From: JABZIP01 sp052173355
GTDB lineage: Bacteria > Bacillota > Clostridia > Peptostreptococcales > Anaerovoracaceae
Assembly (NCBI GenBank): GCA_052173355.1
Contig: JBQMYS010000006.1
Span: 1 to 35,258, forward strand
Reading direction: 5' to 3'
Length of the DNA stretch: 35,258 nt
Shown here: piece by piece, positions 9,104 through 18,106 of the stretch
Layout of the letters: each line of letters starts with the position of its first letter
How positions within the stretch are numbered: position 1 is the stretch's first letter
The notes under the pieces: generated by a model
What the model saw: only the letters and a program-made list of their open reading frames with translations
The model's database searches: none
Told to the model about the DNA's origin: nothing
Program-made: the position numbers and the translations under genes

Positions 9104-10195
9104 TTACTCCTCCGAATATTCCACGATTTCTTGAAATTCCTGCTCATCCGCATTTATCATTTCTTCATAACGCTTCCTGCTCTTAATATCAATTTTCCAA
9201 CCTGTAAGCTTAGCCGCCAATCTTGCGTTTTGTCCGGTTTTTCCTATTGCCAACGAAAGTTGAGTATCAGGAACTACTACAACAGCCGATTTCTCATCCA
9301 TATCAAGCAATACTTCCTCTACTATCGCAGGGCTTAATGCATTTCTTATAAGTAATGCCGGATCTTCGCTCCAATTTACTATATCGACTTTTTCTCCGTT
9401 CAATTCGTCTATTATAGCCTTAACACGCATACCCCTAGGTCCTACACAAGAGCCTACCGCGTCAACATTTTCATCTTCGCTGTAAACTGAAATTTTAGTT
9501 CGAAATCCTGCATCTCGTGCCACCATAACAATTTTTACCGTTCCGTCTGCTATTTCCGGAACTTCTAATTCAAACATCCTCTTTACAAGACATGGATGTG
9601 ACCTTGATAAATAAATTTGCGGTCCTTTGCCGGTCCTTTTCACATCTACAAGATACGCTCTTATCCTCTGACCTACATAGTATTCTTCCCCCGGAATGCG
9701 CTCAATAGCAGGAATAATTCCCTCCGCCTGACCGACATCCACGAAAATAGTTTCATTGCTTATTCTGGAAATTATACCCACAACGAGTTCGCCGTTTTTA
9801 TCCGCGTAATCGGTATATATCTTTTGCTTTTCCGCATCACGAATGCGCTGCAGTACCACCTGTTTTGCAGTCTGCGCAGCTATTCTGCCAAAATCCTTCG
9901 GCGTTATTTGGTATTCAACTTCATCGCCTATTTCATACGATTCGTCTATCTGCTTTGCTTCTTCAAGGGAAATTTCACACAATTCGTCAAATACTTCTTC
10001 AACAACTTCCCGCTTCATATAAACATTTATGTCACCCGTTTCTCTATCAATATTAACGCTGACATTTTGCATTGTTCCATAATTCTTTTTATATGCCGAT
10101 ACCAGAGCAACTTCAATCGCCTCAATCAAAATATCCTTTTGTATATCTCTTTCAATCTCCAGCGTATTTATCGCTTCAATAAATTCACTATTCAT
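9104..10195 (-). CDS. nusA: Transcription termination/antitermination factor NusA
   Basis: NusA binds RNA polymerase and nascent RNA and affects pausing, intrinsic termination and antitermination. The 363 residues contain the N-terminal polymerase-binding domain (1-~125, starting MNSEFIEAINTLEIERDIQKDILIEAIEVAL), an S1 domain (~130-200, GELVVGIISRISNETIFVDVGQAEGIIP) and two KH domains (~205-345, including SYSEDENVDAVGSCVGPRGMRVKAI-like sequence and LAIGKTGQNARLAAKLTGWKIDI). The C-terminal acidic repeats of proteobacterial NusA are absent, as is usual in Firmicutes. It starts 10 nt after rimP. Confidence 0.97.
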   Translation of the reverse strand: MNSEFIEAINTLEIERDIQKDILIEAIEVALVSAYKKNYGTMQNVSVNIDRETGDINVYMKREVVEEVFDELCEISLEEAKQIDESYEIGDEVEYQITPKDFGRIAAQTAKQVVLQRIRDAEKQKIYTDYADKNGELVVGIISRISNETIFVDVGQAEGIIPAIERIPGEEYYVGQRIRAYLVDVKRTGKGPQIYLSRSHPCLVKRMFELEVPEIADGTVKIVMVARDAGFRTKISVYSEDENVDAVGSCVGPRGMRVKAIIDELNGEKVDIVNWSEDPALLIRNALSPAIVEEVLLDMDEKSAVVVVPDTQLSLAIGKTGQNARLAAKLTGWKIDIKSRKRYEEMINADEQEFQEIVEYSEE

Positions 10196-10205
10196 ACGTT
10201 TCTCC

Positions 10206-10688
10206 TTAAAAAACCACCGCTAGGTTTACTTTCGCTATATTCTTCATTGGAATTTTTATTTCATTGTTATTTTCTTCTAAAATTAAATCTTCTCCATTTT
10301 TAGCAATCAATTTCGCCGTCATTCCTTTTTGACCGTCAATTTTTTGATAAAATTTAACATCCACAATTTTGCCGACGTATTTTTCAAAATCGCTATCTTT
10401 TTTTAACTCTCTATCAATGCCCGGCGAAGACACCTCCAGATAGTAATTTTGTTCAATAGGATCTTCCCTATCCAATATCTCACTTAAATATCTACTTACA
10501 GCTTCACAATCATCTGTGCTGACATACTGTTCTTCACCGGATTCTGCCGATAATTTATCTATAAAAACTCGCAGAAAATAATCTTTACCTTCTTTCACAA
10601 AATCAACATCATAAAGTTCAAAACCCTGTTGTTCAAGAAATTCTTTCATATATTCCTCTACAAACTGCTTTATACCTTTTTTATTCAT
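10206..10688 (-). CDS. rimP: Ribosome maturation factor RimP
   Basis: RimP assists late assembly of the 30S subunit. The 160-residue protein has the two expected domains: an N-terminal alpha/beta domain (GFELYDVDFVKEGKDYFLRVFID, then DDCEAVSRYLSEILDREDPI and YYLEVSSPGIDRELK) and a C-terminal SH3-like domain (about 90-160, ending in KIPMKNIAKVNLAVVF). It is the first gene of the nusA-infB operon. It is preceded by a sigma-A promoter and a leader hairpin. Confidence 0.95.
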   Translation of the reverse strand: MNKKGIKQFVEEYMKEFLEQQGFELYDVDFVKEGKDYFLRVFIDKLSAESGEEQYVSTDDCEAVSRYLSEILDREDPIEQNYYLEVSSPGIDRELKKDSDFEKYVGKIVDVKFYQKIDGQKGMTAKLIAKNGEDLILEENNNEIKIPMKNIAKVNLAVVF

Positions 10689-10714
10689 TTTTTTAATTTC
10701 CCTTTTTACAAAAC

Positions 10715-10744
10715 GAGAAGAGTGGCACTAGCTCCACTCTTCTC
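10715..10744 (-). other. Leader hairpin upstream of rimP
   Basis: An inverted repeat with perfect 11-bp arms, GAGAAGAGTGG (10715-10725) and CCACTCTTCTC (10734-10744), lies between the rimP promoter and the rimP start. On the minus-strand transcript it is followed by GTTTTG, a short U-stretch. It could therefore be a leaky terminator or attenuator at the head of the operon, or a 5' stabilising hairpin. I cannot assign it to a known leader family. Confidence 0.6.
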
Positions 10745-10772
10745 AATAAGATTCAATATTGATACTGCTTTT

Positions 10773-10801
10773 ATAATAACACACAAATTGCACAAATGCA
10801 A
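10773..10801 (-). promoter_or_regulatory. Sigma-A promoter of the rimP-nusA-infB operon
   Basis: On the minus strand, TTGCAT (10801-10796) and TATTAT (10778-10773) are separated by 17 bp. This is the best promoter in the gap before rimP and lies just downstream of the 21-nt direct repeat. Confidence 0.65.
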
Positions 10802-10806
10802 GCCTT

Positions 10807-10827
10807 TTAGCATTTGTTTTATCACAA
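10807..10827. repeat. 21-nt direct repeat, copy 1
   Basis: This 21-nt stretch, beginning TTAGCATTTGTT and ending TATCACAA, is repeated exactly at 11542-11562. The two copies bracket the orphan gene at 10885-11280 and the ligA terminator. This copy lies 6 bp upstream of the rimP -35 box. Confidence 0.85.
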
Positions 10828-10884
10828 TTTAAATGTCAAGTGTTATTGCTATGTTTTTTAAAAAATTTTTAAATTTATTTTTTT

Positions 10885-11280
10885 CTATAATTCTTTTCGC
10901 CAATCAAAAGTATCTTTAGTAACATTAAGAACAACTTTTTTTTCTTTGAATTCATGTCGATCTTGCCAAGAAATTGAAATAATATTTTTGTCTATCCATT
11001 CATATTTTATACTATTACAAGGATAGACTAAAAATATTACTTTTTCAATATTTTTTACTTTATATACACCTACCACACTATCACTAGATAAAGAACCCCC
11101 ATCAAGAAAATAAAATATTATCTTATTTTCTTTATTTTCAGCTACACATATTATTTCTTTATTTTTATAATTAACATTTTCTAATAAATAACGGTCTTTA
11201 TTGTTTACCATATTTTTTAAAAATAATATAAATAAAGATAATAGCATAATTATAGTTAAAATTAAAAATATTTTTTTCAT
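10885..11280 (-). CDS. Small membrane-anchored protein of unknown function
   Basis: I do not recognise this 131-residue protein. Residues ~4-25 form a strongly hydrophobic segment (IFLILTIIMLLSLFILFL), which suggests a signal anchor or uncleaved signal peptide; no lipobox Cys is present. The rest is an Asn/Lys/Ile-rich, probably extracytoplasmic beta-rich domain with KNIEKVIFLVYPCNSIKYEWIDKNIISISW. That layout resembles small secreted Firmicute DUF proteins (perhaps DUF5412-like, low certainty). GAGGTAG upstream supports the start. The gene and its flanks are more AT-rich than the housekeeping genes on either side and lie between perfect 21-nt direct repeats, consistent with acquisition as a separate unit. 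Confidence 0.72.
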   Translation of the reverse strand: MKKIFLILTIIMLLSLFILFLKNMVNNKDRYLLENVNYKNKEIICVAENKENKIIFYFLDGGSLSSDSVVGVYKVKNIEKVIFLVYPCNSIKYEWIDKNIISISWQDRHEFKEKKVVLNVTKDTFDWRKEL

Positions 11281-11491
11281 ATTATTAACTACCTCATAAA
11301 TTTAATGATAAATGCAATAAAAATATTCTATTCTATTGTAATTTAAAATTTGTTTTCCATACTTTCGTCCTTTCTTTTTTATCTTAAAAATTTATTAGAA
11401 AGATTTTTGCTTTTAAAAATTATTTGGCAATTCTTGTTTTCAGCTTCAATCCTTAATTTGGTTAATTTTTAAAGTCCTTTCACAAAATAAA

Positions 11492-11530
11492 AAATGCAGA
11501 AAAAGAGTTTTTATTTCCTTTTTCGCATTT
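11492..11530 (-). terminator. Intrinsic terminator downstream of ligA
   Basis: On the minus strand an A/T-rich stem pairs AAATGCGAAAAAG (right arm, 11530-11518) with CTTTTTCTGCATTT (11505-11492), allowing one bulge, and is followed by TTTTATTTTG. It ends the pcrA-ligA transcript before the orphan gene. Confidence 0.75.
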
Positions 11531-11541
11531 ATGTGTAATAC

Positions 11542-11562
11542 TTAGCATTTGTTTTATCACAA
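11542..11562. repeat. 21-nt direct repeat, copy 2
   Basis: This is the exact second copy of the repeat at 10807-10827. It covers the ligA stop codon (11557-11559) and the first bases after it. The distance between copies is 735 bp. No integrase gene is present between or next to them. Confidence 0.85.
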
Positions 11563-13512
11563 ACGTAAAAACTGCGCAATAAAATCCTGCTCGCTAATAA
11601 TTGGAACGCCCAATTCCTTAGCTTTTTTGTTTTTAGAGGATGCCGATTGTAAGTCGTTATTTACAAGACAAGTAGTATTTTTACTTACCGAACCTGCCAC
11701 TTTACCACCGAGTTCTTCAATTATGGTCTTAAGTTCTTCACGATTACTATATTGTTCAAGACTGCCCGTAATGACAAAAGTTTTCCCTCTCAAAGTTTCT
11801 TCTGAAATTTTCTCTTTCTTTTCGATTTCCAGCACTTCCAGTAGATTATTAAGTTTTCGATTTTTTTCCGCATCTTTGAAAAAACTTACCAGTGACTGTG
11901 CTAAAACATCACCGACACCATCTATCGCACAAAATTCGCTGAAATCGGCATTTCTAACTTTTTCTATATCATAATCAAAATATTTTGCTATACTTTTTGC
12001 ATTTGATACTCCTATTCCCTGTATTCCAAGTGAATAAAGCAAACGCGACAAACTTGTTTTGGAGGCTTTCTTCGTTGAATTCAAAAGTTTTACAAAAGAT
12101 TTTTCTCCAAATCCCTCCATAGCTATAATTTCATTTTTATATCTTTCAATTTTGAAAATATCCGCAAATTCTCTTATATAACCGTTATCAACAAATTTTT
12201 CCAAACTCGCTTCAGAAAGTCCGTCTACATTCATCGCATTTCTTGATACAAAATGCGTAAAAGACTTTATTTGTTTAGCCGGGCATTCCATATTTTTACA
12301 CAAAAGCACCGAAACGTCACGTTCCTTTTTCAATTCGACCTTTTTTCCACAAACAGGACAAAACTCAGGTAATTGCAAAGTGTTCGATTTTGTAATATTT
12401 TCTGCTATCTGCGGTATTATCATATTTGCTTTATACACGCAAATGCTATCTCCTATTCCAAGCTTCAATTCACGTACTATACTGACATTGTGCACGCTTG
12501 CGCGACTAACCGTTGTCCCCTCAAGTTCAACCGGTTCAAATACCGCAATCGGATTTAAGAGTCCCGTCCTGGAAGCTGACCACTGTATCTGTTTCAATAC
12601 AGTCGTTGCTATTTCGTCCTTCCACTTAAACGCAATAGAATCTTTTGGATATTTATCCGTAGTTCCAAGGCTTTCTCCATATTTAATATCATTTAATCGC
12701 AAAACCAACCCGTCTGTAGGAAAATCGTTTTTTGAAATCCGCTTTTCAAATTCGCTAACATCAAATTCGATATTCTTAGCATCTGTAAGCTTATATTCAA
12801 CTACTTCAAAACCTAATGATTTTAAAAATTCGAGTTCTTCACTGCGCAAATTAAAATTCATATCTTGAATTTTAGAAAGGGAAAATGCGTAAAATTTGAC
12901 ACCCCTTTTTTTAGTAATACTGCTATCAAGTTGTCGAACGCTTCCGCTACATAAATTTCTCGGATTCTTATACTTTGATACAACATCTTCAATTTGTGCA
13001 TTTATCTTTTCAAACTGCGAATATGTTATTATCGCCTCGCCTCTAACTACCAGCTTTCCGACAAAAGGAATTCGAAGCGGTAAATTTGCAAACATCATCG
13101 CATTGTCCGTTACAAGTTCCCCAATTTGACCATTTCCCCTAGTTACTGCCTGCGCGAGTTTGCCGTCCTCATAAGTCAATACAACCGTCAGCCCGTCAAG
13201 CTTCCAAGAAAGGACGGCAACGGCGGATTTCAAGAAATCCGCCAACTCCGCGATTTGCTTTGTTTTTGCAAGTGAAAGCATCGGTGATTCATGCGCAAAT
13301 CGCGGCAACTCGCGCGCCAATGTTCCGCCCACTTTTTGTGTGGGACTTGCGGACAATATTATTCCGGTCCGCTTTTCCAGTTGCGCAAGCTCATCTTCAA
13401 GTTTATCATATTCAAAATTACTGATAATTTCTTCATTTTTTCCATAATAAGCCAAGCTTGCTTCGTTTAAAATATTTACAAGTTCTTTAATTCTTTGTAT
13501 TTCTTTATCCAT
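11557..13512 (-). CDS. ligA: NAD-dependent DNA ligase LigA
   Basis: LigA seals nicks in DNA using NAD+, in replication and repair. The 651 residues contain an N-terminal Ia domain (ISNFEYDKLEDEL, SPTQKVGG) and an adenylation domain with the nucleotidyl acceptor Lys104 in SWKLDG. These are followed by the OB fold, a four-Cys zinc finger (CPVCGKK ... CKNMECPAK), a HhH domain and a C-terminal BRCT domain (LRGKTFVITGSLEQYSNREELK). Motifs depart from the classical form: TRGNGQIGELVTDNA replaces TRGDG...GEDVT, and NPRNLCSGSVRQLD replaces NPRNAAAGSLRQLD. The family core is still complete. The gene lies 1 nt after pcrA, as a two-gene operon. Its last codons are in the 21-nt repeat. Confidence 0.95.
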   Translation of the reverse strand: MDKEIQRIKELVNILNEASLAYYGKNEEIISNFEYDKLEDELAQLEKRTGIILSASPTQKVGGTLARELPRFAHESPMLSLAKTKQIAELADFLKSAVAVLSWKLDGLTVVLTYEDGKLAQAVTRGNGQIGELVTDNAMMFANLPLRIPFVGKLVVRGEAIITYSQFEKINAQIEDVVSKYKNPRNLCSGSVRQLDSSITKKRGVKFYAFSLSKIQDMNFNLRSEELEFLKSLGFEVVEYKLTDAKNIEFDVSEFEKRISKNDFPTDGLVLRLNDIKYGESLGTTDKYPKDSIAFKWKDEIATTVLKQIQWSASRTGLLNPIAVFEPVELEGTTVSRASVHNVSIVRELKLGIGDSICVYKANMIIPQIAENITKSNTLQLPEFCPVCGKKVELKKERDVSVLLCKNMECPAKQIKSFTHFVSRNAMNVDGLSEASLEKFVDNGYIREFADIFKIERYKNEIIAMEGFGEKSFVKLLNSTKKASKTSLSRLLYSLGIQGIGVSNAKSIAKYFDYDIEKVRNADFSEFCAIDGVGDVLAQSLVSFFKDAEKNRKLNNLLEVLEIEKKEKISEETLRGKTFVITGSLEQYSNREELKTIIEELGGKVAGSVSKNTTCLVNNDLQSASSKNKKAKELGVPIISEQDFIAQFLRL

Positions 13513-13513
13513 A

Positions 13514-15766
13514 CTAACCTATTATTTCAAGCGGGGCATTTATCTTGCCAAGCTTTTTTAAGCCCTCTTTCTCAAACATGACACTCATAATTTTATCGTT
13601 CATATCCATTATCAGCCCTTCTCCGAATTTTGCATGACTAACTCGCATTCCTATATCAAAACTGGCTATTTCATCTTCATCATTTACCGAAAAAGGCAAA
13701 TCGACATTTTCTTGTGAGAATCCGTCGTCTCCCGCCATCTTCCAGCTATTTCCAATTATTGTCTTTTTCTTTCTGCTCGCATTTTTGAATACTACTGAAA
13801 ATTTCGCATTTTGCTCATATAATGCTTGTTGCTCTTTTAAATAATCCGCATCATTTTCAAGCAAATTTTTATTTATTTCTCTAATAAAACAAGATTCTAC
13901 TGTCCTATTTGTCTTGCCATATATTGTTCTTTTTTCTGCACTTGTCAAAAACAATTTTTCCTTTGCTCTTGTTATTCCCACATAACAAAGCCTACGTTCT
14001 TCTTCAAGTTTGCTGTTTTGTGCCATGCTCTGCCTACTTGGAAACACTTCATCTTCGAGCCCGGGCATAAATACAATCGGAAATTCAAGCCCCTTTGCAC
14101 TATGAAGCGTCATCAAAACTACGGCATCCTCATCCGCATTATGATTATCTACATCTGATAACAATGCCAGTTGCGCCATGAATTCTTCCAAATTCATATC
14201 CGGATTTAACTGTTCGTACTCCATTATTACAGTTTTAAACTCCATAAGATTTTCGATACGTGAAGTTGCCTCCATGGTCTTTGCATCTTGAAGCATTTTT
14301 ATATATCCGCTTTCTTCCAAGATTCCTTCATAAATTTCTTGAACCTTATAATCATTAAAATTGCGATATTTTTTTATCATATTTACAAATTCCGTACCGC
14401 CGTCTTGAGATTTTACAGTAAGACACTCGATTCCTTCTTGCGTTGCCAACGCTTCTATCAAGTTGATACCGTTTTCCTCTGCAACTTCTCTGAGCTTATC
14501 TAAACTCTTTTCTCCGATACCGCGCTTCGGTTCGTTTATTACACGCAAAAAAGCTACTTCATCATCCAAATTAACTAAAAGTCTCATATATGAAAGTATA
14601 TCTTTTATTTCTTTTCGATCATAATATCGCATTCCGCCCAATACTCTATATGGAATATTCCGCGCCATAAATACGTCCTCAAATATTCTCGACTGCGCAT
14701 TTTGTCTGTAAAGTACAGCTATTTCATTGTAACTGCGCCCTTCGTCTGCAAATCTTTCAATTTTTTTTGCTATATAATTTGCTTCATCCCTTTCGCTGCC
14801 TGTTCGGCATCTCGTGATTTTTTCGCCTCTTTCCTGATTTGTCCAAAGTTTTTTGTCTTTTCGTTGCAAATTATGTACTACAACACTGTGCGCAGCTTCA
14901 AGTATATTTGCCTTGGATCTGTAGTTTTGCTCAAGTTTTATTACCTTGGTATCTTTAAAGTCCTTCTCAAAATCCAAAATATTTCTTATATCCGCACCGC
15001 GCCACTGATATATGCATTGGTCATCGTCTCCTACGACGCATATATTATTATCCGGTTCTGAAAGCAAACGAATCAGCTTGTACTGTAAATAATTGGTATC
15101 CTGATACTCGTCCACCATTATATATTTAAATCGTTCGCGATACTGCGCAAGTATATTCGGGTTTTCCTCAAACAACTTAACCGTATTTGCTATTAAATCG
15201 TCAAAATCCATAGCATCATTCTTCATGAGTTCATCATTGTATGTTTCATAAATATCTGCAATCTTTTGAGTTTTGAAATCTGTTGCATAATTTTTCCTAT
15301 AATCGCTGACACTTATCTGATTTTCTTTATTTTTACTTACTATCGACAACAAATAATTGGGCGTAAATGTTTTATCATCTAAATTTACTTTTTTTATACA
15401 TGCTTTCATAACTGTTTTTTGATCTGTGGGATCATATATTACGAAATTCTTAGTATATCCCAACGCCTCTGCATGTATGCGTAATATTCTAAGGCAAGTC
15501 GAATGAAAGGTTAACACCCATAATTGCGAATGTGTCCCTATCAGCGCTTCTATCCTTTCTCTCATCTCTCTTGCAGCTTTATTGGTAAATGTAACCGCAA
15601 GGATATTGTATGCACTGATTTGCTCATTTTCTATAAGATGCGCGATTCTCTTTGTCATGGTACTGGTCTTTCCGCTTCCTGCACCCGCCAAAATTAAGAG
15701 CGGACCTTCCTTGTGGGATGCCGCTTCTTTTTGCTTATCATTCAATTCATCAAAAAAATTTATCAT
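13514..15766 (-). CDS. pcrA: ATP-dependent DNA helicase PcrA (UvrD family)
   Basis: PcrA is a 3'-5' superfamily 1 DNA helicase that acts in repair and in removing RecA or stalled replication obstacles. The 750 residues show the Walker A sequence AGAGSGKTS at about 28-36, TFTNKAAREMRER (motif Ia), VDEYQDTNYLQ (motif II), GDDDQCIYQWRGA (motif III), LEQNYRS (motif IV), LMTLHSAKGLEFPIVFMPGLEDEVFP (motif V) and EERRLCYVGITRAKE (motif VI). The C-terminal segment ends in the short SH3-like tail common to PcrA (GMRVSHAKFGEGLIMDM). AGGAG sits at good spacing before the ATG. It is divergent from alaX and is followed immediately by ligA. Confidence 0.97.
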   Translation of the reverse strand: MINFFDELNDKQKEAASHKEGPLLILAGAGSGKTSTMTKRIAHLIENEQISAYNILAVTFTNKAAREMRERIEALIGTHSQLWVLTFHSTCLRILRIHAEALGYTKNFVIYDPTDQKTVMKACIKKVNLDDKTFTPNYLLSIVSKNKENQISVSDYRKNYATDFKTQKIADIYETYNDELMKNDAMDFDDLIANTVKLFEENPNILAQYRERFKYIMVDEYQDTNYLQYKLIRLLSEPDNNICVVGDDDQCIYQWRGADIRNILDFEKDFKDTKVIKLEQNYRSKANILEAAHSVVVHNLQRKDKKLWTNQERGEKITRCRTGSERDEANYIAKKIERFADEGRSYNEIAVLYRQNAQSRIFEDVFMARNIPYRVLGGMRYYDRKEIKDILSYMRLLVNLDDEVAFLRVINEPKRGIGEKSLDKLREVAEENGINLIEALATQEGIECLTVKSQDGGTEFVNMIKKYRNFNDYKVQEIYEGILEESGYIKMLQDAKTMEATSRIENLMEFKTVIMEYEQLNPDMNLEEFMAQLALLSDVDNHNADEDAVVLMTLHSAKGLEFPIVFMPGLEDEVFPSRQSMAQNSKLEEERRLCYVGITRAKEKLFLTSAEKRTIYGKTNRTVESCFIREINKNLLENDADYLKEQQALYEQNAKFSVVFKNASRKKKTIIGNSWKMAGDDGFSQENVDLPFSVNDEDEIASFDIGMRVSHAKFGEGLIMDMNDKIMSVMFEKEGLKKLGKINAPLEIIG

Positions 15767-15808
15767 TGCTGTCTCCTATAGCTCGCCTAATTCTTCCTCT
15801 ACAAATAT

Positions 15809-15837
15809 ATGATACCATACTTTTTTAAATTTCTCAA
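15809..15837 (-). promoter_or_regulatory. Sigma-A promoter of pcrA-ligA
   Basis: On the minus strand TTGAGA (15837-15832) and TATCAT (15814-15809) are spaced by 17 bp, about 45 bp upstream of the pcrA ATG. Confidence 0.65.
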
Positions 15838-15896
15838 GTTGTGAGCTGTGAAAAAAGCCGTATCTTATGTAAATAAAGCATGATTCGAAAATTATA

Positions 15897-15926
15897 TTGA
15901 CAACTTCTCCCTTTTTTAATTACAAT
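15897..15926 (+). promoter_or_regulatory. Sigma-A promoter of alaX-phzF
   Basis: A consensus TTGACA (15897-15902) is followed after 18 bp by TACAAT (15921-15926), about 40 bp upstream of the alaX ATG. Confidence 0.7.
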
Positions 15927-15964
15927 ATAATTAATTTTATGAATATATTAAACTGGGAGTACAT

Positions 15965-17200
15965 ATGCGTACAAAAAAACTTTTTGCAGAAGATAGGTAT
16001 CTAAAAGAATGCGATGCCATAATCCAAGATGTATTTCAAACCGAAAATGAATATCAAACGGATTTAATACTTGATCAAACCGTTTTTTTTCCAACCGGAG
16101 GCGGTCAGAGTTGTGACAGAGGTTATATAAACGATTTTGCAGTCATAAACGTATTTGAAAAAAACGGAATCATTCATCATATAATCGAGCACGATGCTAC
16201 TGCAAAATTACCCATTAAAAATTCGCATATTCACTGCTCCATTGACTGGAATCGCAGATTCTTAAATATGCAACGTCACTGCGGAGAACACATCCTTTCA
16301 GGTATATTCGACAGTGAATGTGGCGGAGTTAACAGAGGCTTTCACATGGGAGAACACTATATGACTATTGATATTTCCTTGGAGAAAAAGCCCGAAATAT
16401 CAGACATTACTCCCACTATGCTTGCACACATAGAATTGCTCGCCAATCAGGTAATCTGGAATAATGCACCTGTAACAATACGTCACTTTAAAACAAAATC
16501 GGAGGCTGAAAATTTACCATTGCGTAAACCTTTAACAATAGAACAAGATATATCTGTAGTTTGTGTCGGTGATATTGAAAACCCGTCAGACTGCGTGGCT
16601 TGTTGCGGAACACATCCTCTTAATGCCGGCAGTGTTGGACTTATCAAGATTTACAAAATAGAACCTAACAAAGGTATGTTCAGAATTTACTTCGATGCAG
16701 GTAAAAATGCTTTCCAAAATAATGTCTTTAAGCATGATATAATAACTACACTTTGTAAAAAATATTCTGCAACAGAAGAAACTTTAATTGAAAAAATAGA
16801 AATTCAAGAAGCCAAAAATAAGACCGTTAAAAATGAGCTGTTTTTTTCAAAAATGGCACTTGAAGAACTTTTATTTGACAAATTCAATACCGAATATCGT
16901 TTACGTAATGAAAAAGGTATCATATGTATAAAGAATTTTTCTATTGCGATAGGTAAATCTGAAATCGGGAATGTTGCAAAAAAGCTTTCCGATTTAACTA
17001 ATGCACTGTTTATATTTTATGATCTTGCAACATTGCAGCTTTATCTAATATCCGACGGTAATGAAGATTGCAGCAGTTTCAAATACGCTATGCCTCAATT
17101 CAACGCAAAAGGTGGAGGTACCGTAAAATTTGCAAGTTTTAAATTTGAAAACGAAAAAGACTTACTTGATGCCATAAAATATTTAGAAAAAAGGAAGTGA
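15965..17200 (+). CDS. alaX: Alanyl-tRNA editing protein, long AlaX type
   Basis: AlaX proteins are free-standing copies of the alanyl-tRNA synthetase editing domain and hydrolyse mischarged Ser- or Gly-tRNA(Ala). The 411 residues match the long form. An N-terminal beta-barrel domain (FFPTGGGQSCDRG, 42-53) is followed by the editing core with zinc ligands H105 and H109 in HCGEH and C213 and H217 in the CxxxH pattern of CVACCGTH. A C-terminal DHHA1-like domain ends with a Gly-rich FNAKGGGTVKFASF. GGGAG is well placed before the ATG. It is followed 4 nt later by a PhzF-family gene on the same strand. Confidence 0.92.
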   Translation: MRTKKLFAEDRYLKECDAIIQDVFQTENEYQTDLILDQTVFFPTGGGQSCDRGYINDFAVINVFEKNGIIHHIIEHDATAKLPIKNSHIHCSIDWNRRFLNMQRHCGEHILSGIFDSECGGVNRGFHMGEHYMTIDISLEKKPEISDITPTMLAHIELLANQVIWNNAPVTIRHFKTKSEAENLPLRKPLTIEQDISVVCVGDIENPSDCVACCGTHPLNAGSVGLIKIYKIEPNKGMFRIYFDAGKNAFQNNVFKHDIITTLCKKYSATEETLIEKIEIQEAKNKTVKNELFFSKMALEELLFDKFNTEYRLRNEKGIICIKNFSIAIGKSEIGNVAKKLSDLTNALFIFYDLATLQLYLISDGNEDCSSFKYAMPQFNAKGGGTVKFASFKFENEKDLLDAIKYLEKRK

Positions 17201-17204
17201 AATT

Positions 17205-18074
17205 ATGAAATTTCAAATTGTTGACGCGTTTAGTGAAAATTTATTCGGAGGAAATCCCGCAGGGGTCGTTTTGTTAGATAAAGGTTCGGATTTCCCAAGC
17301 GATGAAATTATGATAAAGACTGCAGCCGAGTTACGATATTCTGAAACCGCCTTCATCAAAATTCTTGAAAACTCACGTTTTCACATACGCTACTTTACTC
17401 CTGTCGCCGAAGTTGATTTGTGCGGTCATGCTACGATAGGGAGTTTCGTCGCTCTACAAAACTGGGGACTTGTTAAAGACAAAAACTCATATACTATACT
17501 TACTCTTGCAGGGGAACTTGATATAAGCATTGTCAACGGCACAATTTTCATGCAAATGGGGAAAGCTGAAATACTCAAAACGATTGACAATCCGGTCGAA
17601 ATTGAAAGAATTGCCAATATACTTGCCATTGATAAAAGCGATATAATCCTTCCAATCAATATAGTCTCTACGGGGCTCGCGGATATAATGCTTGAGGTTT
17701 CGTCGTTTGATGTTTTGAACAAAATACGTCCTGATTTTGCAGCGCTTTCAAATATTTCTGAAGAATACAATGTTACAGGTTTACACGCGGCATATTTTAA
17801 AGGCGAAAATGACTTGACTGCTCATTGCAGAAATTTTGCACCGCTTTATGATATAGACGAAGAAGCGGCAACAGGAACGGCAAGTGGTGCTATCACATAT
17901 CACCTTTATTCTCAAAACAAAATTAAAGAAAACTCAGAAAATATTTTTATCCAAGGTGAATCAATGAATCGCCCGTCAAAGATAATAAGTACCATTAAAA
18001 CCGAAAACGGCAACATTAAAATCGAAATTGGAGGTACCGGTTGTGTACTTGCAAGTGGTGAAATTCATATATAA
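17205..18074 (+). CDS. PhzF family isomerase/epimerase-like protein
   Basis: This 289-residue protein belongs to the PhzF (diaminopimelate-epimerase-like) fold, with two pseudo-symmetric alpha/beta barrels. Family marks are DAFSENLFGGNPAGVV at the N-terminus, YSETAFI with the expected catalytic Glu47, EVDLCGHATIGS, and DEEAATGTASGAITYHL in the second half. Most bacterial members have no known substrate; a role in phenazine synthesis is not implied, since no phz genes are nearby. It is translated right after alaX (4-nt gap, GGAAGTG upstream). A strong terminator follows. Confidence 0.9.
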   Translation: MKFQIVDAFSENLFGGNPAGVVLLDKGSDFPSDEIMIKTAAELRYSETAFIKILENSRFHIRYFTPVAEVDLCGHATIGSFVALQNWGLVKDKNSYTILTLAGELDISIVNGTIFMQMGKAEILKTIDNPVEIERIANILAIDKSDIILPINIVSTGLADIMLEVSSFDVLNKIRPDFAALSNISEEYNVTGLHAAYFKGENDLTAHCRNFAPLYDIDEEAATGTASGAITYHLYSQNKIKENSENIFIQGESMNRPSKIISTIKTENGNIKIEIGGTGCVLASGEIHI

Positions 18075-18106
18075 TATTGCCACTTTTTTAAATTTATAAT
18101 TAACAT

